28,587 bases of DNA from DASXMX01 sp036794395 (GTDB lineage: Bacteria > Planctomycetota > Phycisphaerae > Tepidisphaerales > Tepidisphaeraceae), in the NCBI GenBank assembly GCA_036794395.1, contig DAIRGS010000057.1, positions 1 through 28,587 of the forward strand, read 5' to 3'. Under the pieces are notes generated by a model. It was not told where the DNA came from and did no database searches. It was given only the letters and a program-made list of their open reading frames with translations. The position numbers were made by a program, and so were the translations under genes. Numbering within the stretch: position 1 is the first letter of the stretch; each line of letters begins with the position of its first letter. Of the stretch, positions 9,034 to 15,814 are shown piece after piece.

Positions 9034-9785
9034 GCAACGAATCAATTCTGATCACCGATGATGAGCCGGGAATCCGGCTGATGTTGCGCACTGCGCTGGA
9101 GCTGGACGGCTTCAAAGTAAGTGAAGCCGCCGATGGCCAGGAAGCGCTCGAAGCAATTGATAAATCCACTCCCGATCTGGTCGTGCTTGACTTGAACATG
9201 CCGCGGCTCGACGGGATGGCAGTGTTGGAGCGACTTCGCGGATTGCCAGACGGTAAACGCCCCCGCGTGATTATTCTCACGGCTTTCGGATCCATTCCGG
9301 CGGCGGTGAAGGCGACCCGGCTGGGCGCGGTCGATTTCCTCGAAAAGCCAATTACTCCGGGCGAATTGCGGCACACGGTACGGAGCGTACTAGGAGAGCC
9401 GCATTGGGATACGCCACCCGCGATCGCCGACACAGGCGATCGGTACTACGATGCAATTCGCCAGGCCCGAAAGGCGCTGCAAAGCGCGGATTGGGAAAAC
9501 GCCGAGGCCATGCTCGTCAAGGCCGCCGACCGAAATGCCCGTCACTCGGCACGATATTTTAACCTTTTGGGAATCTTGTATGAGGCGCAGCGAAAGTGGA
9601 GGCTGGCGCGCAAATGCTACGGCAAGGCGATGAACGCGGATAAGCAATACAAGCCGGCCGAGGTGAATATGCGACGGATATTTGAACTGTATACCTACGG
9701 GCGCAGTGAACAGCCGGTGATGCTCGGAGAAGTCGAACAAGCCGAAGCCGAAGCGCCGGCGGTTGGAGCGGGAAAGCTGAACTAA
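9030..9785 (+). CDS. Response regulator with REC and TPR-like C-terminal domain
   Basis: 251 aa. The receiver domain (~5-122) has acidic residues D10/D11, phospho-acceptor D54 in VVLDLNMPRLDG and the conserved K in FLEKPITP. Residues ~135-215 form helical, TPR-like repeats (ARKALQSADWENAEAMLVKA, YFNLLGILYEAQRKWRLARK), and the tail is acidic (VEQAEAEAPA). There is no DNA-binding domain, so output is probably protein-protein interaction. It overlaps the kinase gene by four bases and ends 117 bp before kdpF. It may share phosphoryl flow from the KinB-like kinase with the AlgB-like protein, making a one-kinase/two-regulator branch (inference). Confidence 0.85.
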   Translation: MSNESILITDDEPGIRLMLRTALELDGFKVSEAADGQEALEAIDKSTPDLVVLDLNMPRLDGMAVLERLRGLPDGKRPRVIILTAFGSIPAAVKATRLGAVDFLEKPITPGELRHTVRSVLGEPHWDTPPAIADTGDRYYDAIRQARKALQSADWENAEAMLVKAADRNARHSARYFNLLGILYEAQRKWRLARKCYGKAMNADKQYKPAEVNMRRIFELYTYGRSEQPVMLGEVEQAEAEAPAVGAGKLN

Positions 9786-9902
9786 TACCAGCGGACAAAG
9801 GGTCGCCCAAATGCGCGTTGGTTTCAAAGCCAGCAAACGTGTGCGGGGACGGTCTGCGCCCGCACAACTCAACTTTGGGGTGATCTGAAAGGAGAAACGG
9901 AT
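9786..9902 (+). promoter_or_regulatory. Leader of the kdp operon
   Basis: This 117-bp gap separates the regulator operon from kdpF. It holds a 7-bp-stem inverted repeat (GTGCGGG at 9841-9847, CCCGCAC at 9859-9865; 11-nt loop) and a strong ribosome site AAAGGAG (9888-9894), eight bases before the kdpF ATG. I found no convincing -24/-12 sigma-54 element and no clear -35/-10 pair. The kdp operon could therefore start here or be read through from upstream. Confidence 0.4.
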
Positions 9903-9986
9903 ATGGAAAACATACTTGTCGGAATCGTGGCGGTCGGGTTGCTTGCTTATCTGGTCGTGGCCTTGATTCGACCGGAAATCTTCTAA
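9903..9986 (+). CDS. kdpF: KdpF, small membrane subunit of the Kdp K+ ATPase
   Basis: This 27-aa, single-helix peptide begins MENILVGIVAVGLLAYLVVA and ends LIRPEIF. It matches the KdpF pattern: a short hydrophobic helix with the conserved tail L(I/L)RPE.F. KdpF stabilises the KdpFABC complex in the inner membrane. The ATG is preceded by AAAGGAG with eight-base spacing. kdpA normally follows within a few bases. Here it is 475 bp away, separated by a pair of palindromic repeats and another micropeptide gene. Confidence 0.88.
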   Translation: MENILVGIVAVGLLAYLVVALIRPEIF

Positions 9987-10020
9987 ATGACCGTACTCGA
10001 TTCCGCGCCGCTGCATTTAA

Positions 10021-10043
10021 GTGGCACGGCCTTCCAGGCCGTG
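10021..10043. repeat. REP-like palindrome, left copy
   Basis: CACGGCC (10025-10031) pairs with GGCCGTG (10037-10043) around the loop TTCCA. The unit GTGGCACGGCCTTCCAGG.. is the near reverse complement of the copy at 10197-10219, so the two form an inverted pair flanking ~150 bp. It lies 34 bp after the kdpF stop. Confidence 0.65.
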
Positions 10044-10196
10044 GTCGAGGAAGCGTCGGGGCTAGCGCCGGGTGAAATGTGAGAAAACCAACTTTCCTTG
10101 ACGGAGCATTTTCCTCTGGAGAATCAGAAGGTTGCCCATCGGTCGAAACGTGGTTTTCCCAAATCGTACCTGGCGCTACCGGTCATCTCCTCCGAT

Positions 10197-10219
10197 CATG
10201 GGCTGGAAGCCCATGCCAC
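10197..10219. repeat. REP-like palindrome, right copy (inverted)
   Basis: CATGGGC (10197-10203) pairs with GCCCATG (10209-10215) around TGGAA. Read on the minus strand, the 23-mer is identical to the left copy except for a few compensatory base changes in the stem (C/G swap, C/T). Such covariation preserves the hairpin, as expected of REP elements. The DNA between the two copies (10044-10196) shows no gene. Confidence 0.65.
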
Positions 10220-10296
10220 GAAGCGCGCAATTGCGCACGGTGATTTATCGCGCCGTGTTTATCAGAATCATCGCCCCCAACTGCTAGGAACGAACC

Positions 10297-10380
10297 ATGC
10301 AAGATCTCGCGTTTATCTCAATCACGATCGCTTTTTTCTCACTCGGCATCGCTTACTGCTTCGCATGTGCAAAGCTTTGA
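10297..10380 (+). CDS. Kdp-associated membrane micropeptide
   Basis: A 27-aa peptide starting MQDLAFISITIAFFSLGIAY, with one transmembrane helix and a short polar end (CAKL). AGGAA (10286-10290) lies six bases before the ATG. From memory, peptides of the form M.(D)LLF..LT.AFFAL..AY....CDRL recur next to kdpF/kdpA in other phyla, so this is probably a real accessory gene and not chance. It may be a second KdpF-like stabilising helix (inference). Its size makes homology hard to prove by eye. Confidence 0.55.
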   Translation: MQDLAFISITIAFFSLGIAYCFACAKL

Positions 10381-10461
10381 TGCGGCGTTGCAGAGTTTGC
10401 GTCGAGTGTCTGAATGCCGGCGCGGGCGATTGTCCCTGCTGCCGGGTCCCGGAGTCGAAAT

Positions 10462-12216
10462 ATGAAACCGTCTGGCTGGATTCAACTTCTGTTGTTTGTC
10501 GGCGTGCTGCTGGCAATCACGAAGCCGTTGGGCATTTACCTGGTGCGCGTACTGGATGCCGGAGGAAAGACCTTTCTTGATCCGGTGATCAAGCCGTTCG
10601 AGCGGCTGCTCTACCGAATCTTTGGCGTCAATCCACAGCGCGAGCAGAACTGGAAGCATTACACTTTGGCGATGCTGATTTTCAGCGGCGTAACGGCGCT
10701 GTTCAGCTATGTGATCATGCGGCTGCAAGATCATTTGCCCTGGCACGGCGTTGTGGATGGGCTTTCGAACAAGACGCCACTCACGCCGCATCTGGCGTTC
10801 AATACCGCCGTCAGCTTCACGACCAATACAAACTGGCAAAGCTATTCAGGCGAGAACACGATGTCGTATTTCTCGCAGATGGTGGCGCTGGCATCCCACA
10901 ATTTCTGGTCGGCGGCTGTGGGTATCGCCATCGCAGCGGCGCTGGTTCGCGGTATTTCACGGGACAAGGTAAAGACGATCGGCAATTTCTGGGTGGATCT
11001 TGTGCGGCTCCATCTTTACCTGCTGCTTCCGCTCTGCGTGCTTTATGCGCTGTTTCTGGTCTCGCAGGGGGTGATCCAGAACTTCAAGCCCTATACCACT
11101 GTGACGGCGATCGACCAATCGGGGGCCACGGCGGCTTCACCGGCGCAGCAGATTATCGTTCAGGGGCCGGTTGCTTCGCAGATTGCGATCAAAATGCTGG
11201 GTACCAATGGCGGCGGCTTTATGAACGCCAATGCCGCTCATCCCTTTGAGAACCCGACTCCGCTGTCCAACTTCGTGCAGATGCTTTCGATCTTCGCCAT
11301 TCCCAGCGCGCTGACCTACTTCCTTGGGCGGATGGTGAAAAACCAGAAGCACGGATGGGCGGTATGGGCAGCAATGTTCGTGCTGTTCATGGCGGGGGTG
11401 CTGGCCTGCTGGAGTGCTGAGGCGGCGGGGAATCCGCGATTGCACGATGCAGGCATCGCCAGCGCGGGCGGCAACATGGAGGGCAAGGAGGTTCGATTTG
11501 GGATCTTCTCTTCGGCACTGTTTGCCACGATCACGACTGATGCTTCCTGCGGGGCGGTGAACTGCATGCACGATTCACTTACGCCGATCGGCGGACTCGT
11601 GCCCATGTTCAACATTCATCTCGGCGAGGTCGTCTTTGGCGGCGTCGGAGCCGGGCTCTATGGAATGCTCGTCTTCGTGATCATCGCGATTTTCATCGCG
11701 GGATTGATGGTGGGTCGGACGCCTGAATACCTGGGTAAGAAGATCGAAGCGTACGACGTCAAGGTCGCTTCGCTCTCGATCCTGGTGCTGGCTGTCATCA
11801 TCCTGGGCTTTACCGCATGGGCTGCCGTAACTCCCTGGGGAACCGGGGCGCTCAATAACAGCGGCCCTCACGGCTTCAGCGAGATGCACTACGCCTACAC
11901 CTCGGGCGCGGGAAACAACGGCAGCGCCTTTGCCGGCCTCAGCGCCAACGAAGTTCACTGGAACACCACCCTTGGGTTGGACATGCTGCTCGGGCGGTTC
12001 TTCATGATTATCCCGATTCTCGCCCTGGCAGGCAGTCTGGCAGCGAAGAAGCGCATCCCCACCAGTGCCGGCAGCTTCCCAGTGGCGGGGCCGACGTTTG
12101 TCACGCTCCTGGTCGGCACGGTGATCATCGTGGGCGCCCTCACGTTCGTGCCGGCGCTAAGCATCGGTCCGATTGTCGAGCACTTCCTGATGCGCGGTGC
12201 CGGCCAGCTGTTCTGA
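10462..12216 (+). CDS. kdpA: KdpA, potassium-binding channel-like subunit
   Basis: 584 aa, within the usual KdpA range. It is the K+-selective, channel-like subunit of the Kdp P-type ATPase, with about ten membrane helices. Conserved selectivity-filter segments are visible: NTAVSFTTNTNWQSYSGE, NGGGFMNANAAHPFENPTP, TTDASCGAVNCMHDSLTPIG and NEVHWNTTLGLDMLLGRF. An upstream in-frame GTG/ATG would add 16 unlikely residues. The ATG at 10462 has GGAG at 10451-10454 and gives the standard N-terminus (SGWIQLLLFVGVLLAITKPLG). It is followed 64 bp later by kdpB. Confidence 0.95.
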   Translation: MKPSGWIQLLLFVGVLLAITKPLGIYLVRVLDAGGKTFLDPVIKPFERLLYRIFGVNPQREQNWKHYTLAMLIFSGVTALFSYVIMRLQDHLPWHGVVDGLSNKTPLTPHLAFNTAVSFTTNTNWQSYSGENTMSYFSQMVALASHNFWSAAVGIAIAAALVRGISRDKVKTIGNFWVDLVRLHLYLLLPLCVLYALFLVSQGVIQNFKPYTTVTAIDQSGATAASPAQQIIVQGPVASQIAIKMLGTNGGGFMNANAAHPFENPTPLSNFVQMLSIFAIPSALTYFLGRMVKNQKHGWAVWAAMFVLFMAGVLACWSAEAAGNPRLHDAGIASAGGNMEGKEVRFGIFSSALFATITTDASCGAVNCMHDSLTPIGGLVPMFNIHLGEVVFGGVGAGLYGMLVFVIIAIFIAGLMVGRTPEYLGKKIEAYDVKVASLSILVLAVIILGFTAWAAVTPWGTGALNNSGPHGFSEMHYAYTSGAGNNGSAFAGLSANEVHWNTTLGLDMLLGRFFMIIPILALAGSLAAKKRIPTSAGSFPVAGPTFVTLLVGTVIIVGALTFVPALSIGPIVEHFLMRGAGQLF

Positions 12217-12280
12217 TCACCGACCAACCAACGCTGATGAAACGCACTCCGCGCAATTGCGATTGAATATTGAGGATTTT

Positions 12281-13099
12281 ATGACCACGACTGCACTACC
12301 GCCCAAGTTCCCGCGAGCTCCCATAAACCCATCACATGAACCTGCTCGCGCCCGAAAAAGGGCACTGTTCGATCCGGAGATCGTGATTCCTTCGATCGGA
12401 CAGAGCATAAAAAAGCTCAACCCGGTCCACATGGTCCGCAATCCGGTAATGTTCGTCACCGAGGTTGGCGCGGTGGTCACCACCGTGGAGCTTTTCTTCG
12501 CCCATGCCCACGGTGAATCGTTCGCGTTCGTCCTTCAGATCGCGCTGTGGCTCTGGTTCACGGTTCTCTTCGCCAATTTTGCCGAGGCAATGGCCGAGGG
12601 CCGGGGCAAGGCCCAGGCCGATGCGCTGCGAAAGAGCCGGACAAAGGCCTTCGCCAACAAGATGAGCACGAACGGGACGACCCAAAACGTTCCCGCCGAA
12701 TCGCTTCGCAAGGGCGATCTGTTCGTCGTCAATGCCAATGAATTGATTCCCGCCGATGGTGAGATCGTCGAAGGCGCCGCGACGGTCAATGAGTCGGCAA
12801 TTACAGGCGAATCGGCTCCGGTCATCCGCGAGGCCGGTGGTGACCGATCGGCGGTCACTGGCGGCACCACCGTCCTCTCTGACCAGATCAAGGTTCGCGT
12901 CACCGCCAATCCCGGCGAAAGCTTTATGGACCGGATGATCGAATTGATCGAAGGGGCCAAACGCCAGAAGACGCCCAACGAGATCGCGCTCAACATCCTC
13001 CTCGCCGCTCTCACGATCATTTTCCTGGTCGTGATCATCACGTTCAAACCATTCGTGCTCTACACCGCCACTTACGTCTCGGACGACGCCAAGATCTAG
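12281..13099 (+). CDS. kdpB: KdpB, N-terminal part (interrupted by in-frame TAG)
   Basis: 272 codons of the P-type ATPase subunit KdpB. They carry the first membrane helices, the actuator domain with the TGES motif (175-178) and the membrane segment ending in IIFLVVIITFKPF. Reading stops at TAG (13097-13099) and the protein continues in the same frame immediately after it, so this is a single-codon interruption and not a frameshift. The ATG at 12281 has GAGG at 12272-12275. Alone, this fragment lacks the phosphorylation and nucleotide-binding domains and could not transport. It could be a recent nonsense mutation, a base-call error or a read-through codon; the well-preserved downstream half argues against old decay. 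Confidence 0.85.
   Translation: MTTTALPPKFPRAPINPSHEPARARKRALFDPEIVIPSIGQSIKKLNPVHMVRNPVMFVTEVGAVVTTVELFFAHAHGESFAFVLQIALWLWFTVLFANFAEAMAEGRGKAQADALRKSRTKAFANKMSTNGTTQNVPAESLRKGDLFVVNANELIPADGEIVEGAATVNESAITGESAPVIREAGGDRSAVTGGTTVLSDQIKVRVTANPGESFMDRMIELIEGAKRQKTPNEIALNILLAALTIIFLVVIITFKPFVLYTATYVSDDAKI
13097..13099 (+). other. In-frame TAG codon interrupting kdpB
   Basis: TAG is codon 273 of kdpB. It lies in the short extracytoplasmic loop between two membrane helices (..TYVSDDAKI-stop-LIKASSITVLVSLL..), a variable region in KdpB proteins. Both flanks are in the same frame and match the family. One base change would restore a sense codon such as CAG, AAG, GAG, TGG or TAC. Confidence 0.85.
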
Positions 13100-13123
13100 C
13101 TCATCAAGGCGTCATCCATCACA

Positions 13124-14407
13124 GTGCTTGTGTCGTTGCTGGTCTGTCTGATTCCGACCACGATCGGCGGCCTCCTGAGCGCGATCGGCATCGCCGGCAT
13201 CGACCGGATGGTGCAACACAACGTGCTGGCGATGAGCGGCAGGGCGGTCGAGGCCGCGGGCGATATCGACGTTCTGCTCCTGGACAAGACGGGCACTATC
13301 ACGCTCGGCAATCGCCAGGCGACCGAATTCCTGCCTGCGGCCGGCGTCTCCGAGGAGGAACTGGCCGATGCCGCCCAGCTCTCCAGTCTTGCCGATGAAA
13401 CGCCCGAAGGCCGTAGCGTCGTTATCCTCGCCAAGGAAAAGTACGGCATCCGCGGCCGCGAAATCTCCGAAATGGTCCACGCCGAGTTCGTTGCCTTCAG
13501 CGCCCAGACCCGCATGAGCGGTGTCAACGTGGACGGCAAGCAGATCCGTAAGGGTGCCGCTGATTCCGTTGCCAAGTTCGTCGGCGCCCCGCTTCCTGCG
13601 GATTTGCAGGCCCATGTCGAGCGCATCAGCAAGAGCGGCGGAACGCCGCTTGTCGTTGCATCGTCTCAAAAAGCTCTCGGTGTCATCCGCCTCAAGGACA
13701 TCGTCAAGGGCGGCCTCCCCGATCGCTTCAAGCGATTCCGCGCCATGGGCATCAAAACCAACATGATCACCGGCGATAACCCCCTCACCGCCAAGGCCAT
13801 CGCCGACGAGGCCGGTGTGGATGATTTCCTCGCCCAGGCCACGCCCGAGGACAAGCTCAAGCTCCTCCGCGATGAACAAGCGGCGGGCCATCTCGTCGCC
13901 ATGACCGGGGACGGCACCAACGACGCCCCCGCGCTCGCCCAAGCCGATGTCGGCGTGGCCATGAACACCGGCACGCAGGCCGCCAAGGAAGCCGGCAACA
14001 TGGTGGACCTGGATTCCAACCCCACCAAGTTGATCGAGGTCGTCGAGATCGGCAAGCAGCTTCTCATGACCCGTGGCGCGCTCACCACCTTCAGCATCGC
14101 CAACGATGTCGCCAAGTATTTCGCCATCATCCCGGCGATGCTCGTCGCGACGTTTCCGGCTATCGCGCCGCTGAACGTGATGAAGCTTGCATCCCCGTAC
14201 AGCGCGATTCTCAGCGCCGTCGTTTTTAACGCAGTCATCATTATCGTATTGATTCCCCTCGCGCTCCGGGGCGTCAAGTTCCGTCCGCTACCCGCGGCGG
14301 TCATCCTGCGCCGCAATCTCCTGATCTATGGGCTGGGCGGAATCATTATTCCATTCATCGGCATCAAGCTGATCGACGTACTCGTCAACCTGATCCATCT
14401 CGTCTAG
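13124..14407 (+). CDS. kdpB: KdpB, C-terminal part (P and N domains)
   Basis: Continuation of KdpB in the same frame after the TAG. It has the ion-pathway helix CLIPTTIGGLLSAIG, the phosphorylation site DKTGT (Asp at codon 335 of the joined frame), the nucleotide-binding domain, MITGDNPLTAKAIADEAGV, the hinge motif TGDGTNDAPALAQADVGVAM, and the C-terminal membrane helices. The GTG at 13124 is only the first possible internal start. No ribosome site stands at a useful distance, so independent initiation is doubtful. The joined frame 12281-14407 spans 708 codons, close to a normal KdpB. The gene ends with tandem TAG TAG. Confidence 0.88.
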   Translation: MLVSLLVCLIPTTIGGLLSAIGIAGIDRMVQHNVLAMSGRAVEAAGDIDVLLLDKTGTITLGNRQATEFLPAAGVSEEELADAAQLSSLADETPEGRSVVILAKEKYGIRGREISEMVHAEFVAFSAQTRMSGVNVDGKQIRKGAADSVAKFVGAPLPADLQAHVERISKSGGTPLVVASSQKALGVIRLKDIVKGGLPDRFKRFRAMGIKTNMITGDNPLTAKAIADEAGVDDFLAQATPEDKLKLLRDEQAAGHLVAMTGDGTNDAPALAQADVGVAMNTGTQAAKEAGNMVDLDSNPTKLIEVVEIGKQLLMTRGALTTFSIANDVAKYFAIIPAMLVATFPAIAPLNVMKLASPYSAILSAVVFNAVIIIVLIPLALRGVKFRPLPAAVILRRNLLIYGLGGIIIPFIGIKLIDVLVNLIHLV

Positions 14408-14410
14408 TAG

Positions 14411-14432
14411 GGGCGGACCCCCGTGTCCGCCC
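14411..14432. repeat. GGGCGGAC palindrome after kdpB
   Basis: GGGCGGAC (14411-14418) and GTCCGCCC (14425-14432) form a perfect 8-bp stem with a 6-nt loop, starting four bases after the kdpB stop. It looks like a short dispersed GC-rich palindrome. No T-run follows, so it is not a standard terminator, and kdpC must be transcribed through it. Confidence 0.55.
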
Positions 14433-14467
14433 TCGTCGTATGTGGTGCCTGCAAACCCCGAAAACCC

Positions 14468-15334
14468 ATGAACAAACAAAACTCCAACTTCAAATCGGCT
14501 TCAACCAACCAATCCGACCCCGGCTCAGGCGATTCCTTCTTCACTCACCTCCGAATCAGTCTCACTGCGACAATAGTATTGGCAATCATTGTCGCGGGAA
14601 TCTATCCCGCCATCGTCTGGGGCCTGGCCCAGGCTCTCTTCCACAACAAAGCGAATGGCTCGCCGATCGGCAAGGACGGGCAAAGCGTTTCCGATGACAA
14701 GGACGCCGTCGCCTCCGCCCTGATCGGCCAGAACTTTTCCGACGCCAAATACTTTCACCCGCGCCCTTCGTCAGCGGGCAATGGATACGATCCAACCGCC
14801 TCGGGTGGAAGCAACCTCGGCCCCATGAGCGCGAAGCTCATCGACGGCACCACTAAGAAAGATGACAAGGGCAAGGAAATCGTCGACTTCGACGGCATCC
14901 ACGACCGCATCGTCCACTACTGCGATGACAACTCGCTTGCGTTCCAGTCCTCGATTCCACTCGACAAATTCAAGGATGCCCAGGGCAATCTCGATGATGT
15001 GAAGCTGATCAAGGCATTCAACGACGATAAATCCCCGCTTGTCTTCGTGCCCAAAGACCCGATCCCCGCCGACGCGGTCACCGCCTCCGGCTCCGGCCTT
15101 GATCCTCACATTTCCCCCGAGAACGCGGCGATTCAAAGGGCCCGCATCGCCCATGCCAGGGGAATCACGGTCGATCAGGTTCAGCAGTTGATCGACGAGA
15201 ATACCGATGGCCCGGGCCTGGGTGTGCTGGGTGATGCCGGTGTTAACCTGGTGCGGCTGAACCTGGCGCTCGATGCGAAATATCCGGCCCCGACCCCGCC
15301 AGCTGCTCCGACCCCGCAGCCCGTGGCCAAGTGA
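14468..15334 (+). CDS. kdpC: KdpC, enlarged
   Basis: 288 aa, against roughly 190-210 for most KdpC. It has one N-terminal membrane helix (~30-58, ending GIYPAIVWGLAQALF) and the family motifs ASALIGQNFSDAKYFHPRPSS, GSGLDPHISPENAAIQRARIA, VDQVQQLIDENT and VNLVRLNLALDAKYP. The extra length is a lysine/aspartate-rich insertion (~110-190: GTTKKDDKGKEIVDFDGIHD..) and a Pro/Ala-rich tail. KdpC lies against KdpA and assists K+ transfer and ATP affinity. I chose the ATG at 14468; an in-frame GTG upstream (14423) falls in the palindrome region and adds unlikely residues. No strong ribosome site is visible. Confidence 0.92.
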   Translation: MNKQNSNFKSASTNQSDPGSGDSFFTHLRISLTATIVLAIIVAGIYPAIVWGLAQALFHNKANGSPIGKDGQSVSDDKDAVASALIGQNFSDAKYFHPRPSSAGNGYDPTASGGSNLGPMSAKLIDGTTKKDDKGKEIVDFDGIHDRIVHYCDDNSLAFQSSIPLDKFKDAQGNLDDVKLIKAFNDDKSPLVFVPKDPIPADAVTASGSGLDPHISPENAAIQRARIAHARGITVDQVQQLIDENTDGPGLGVLGDAGVNLVRLNLALDAKYPAPTPPAAPTPQPVAK

Positions 15335-15364
15335 TATGACCCAATCTTGACGAGGATGGAACCC

Positions 15365-15808
15365 ATGTCGCCCCTATTGATACAAAGCCTTACCGTTTCA
15401 GTGGTGGCTGTAACGATTCGCCATCAACCCGCATCCGCAATCGTGCCGCCGCCGCCGCCTCCAGCCATGGATGTTCTGGCGGTCGTCGGCTTTCTGCTGG
15501 CGGTTGTTCAACTCGCATGTTTCGCCCACCAGCATCACTCAACGGCGCTGCTGTTCGGCCTGGGACTTTCGGCGGTGGGAATTGCAGTCTATGCCGCATT
15601 GCAAGGCGCTTGGCCGCTCGGGATGATTCAAATGGTGTGGGCGGTCGCGGCATTTCGGCGATGGAGTCGCCAGATCCGCGATGTGAAGCCCGCTCGTCGT
15701 GATTCGGCGGGGGCAGCCCTGTTTTGGCCGATTTCTTCCGAAGGACCGGCGCCTCATCTGAAGATAGACACCGAGTCCCGGATGAGCCGCATGTTCGGAC
15801 CGCTCTAG
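15365..15808 (+). CDS. Small membrane protein between kdpC and kdpD
   Basis: 147 aa, not recognised with certainty. It has a hydrophobic start, a run of seven prolines (residues ~28-34), then two or three membrane helices (~35-55, ~62-82) ending in WPLGMIQMVWAVAAFRRWSR and a basic cytoplasmic tail. The GMIQ.VWA..A.RRW pattern resembles short, uncharacterised bacterial membrane proteins. GAGG (15352-15355) is nine bases before the ATG at 15365, making this the best of three nearby starts. It is 30 bp after kdpC and 6 bp before kdpD, so it is almost certainly part of the operon and may affect Kdp or its sensor (inference). Confidence 0.65.
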   Translation: MSPLLIQSLTVSVVAVTIRHQPASAIVPPPPPPAMDVLAVVGFLLAVVQLACFAHQHHSTALLFGLGLSAVGIAVYAALQGAWPLGMIQMVWAVAAFRRWSRQIRDVKPARRDSAGAALFWPISSEGPAPHLKIDTESRMSRMFGPL

Positions 15809-15814
15809 AAGATT

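Noticed and set aside
9841..9865. Riboswitch (for instance c-di-AMP type) controlling kdp
   Set aside because: Only one 7-bp stem is visible; the conserved motifs of known kdp-linked riboswitches were not found.
9987..10082. 31-codon frame starting directly after the kdpF stop
   Set aside because: It runs through a REP palindrome, has no ribosome site and reads like translated repeat.
13097..13099. Pyrrolysine or another specialised amber recoding in kdpB
   Set aside because: No recoding signal or pyrrolysine machinery is visible, and the site is not catalytic. Mutation, sequencing error or simple read-through are more economical.
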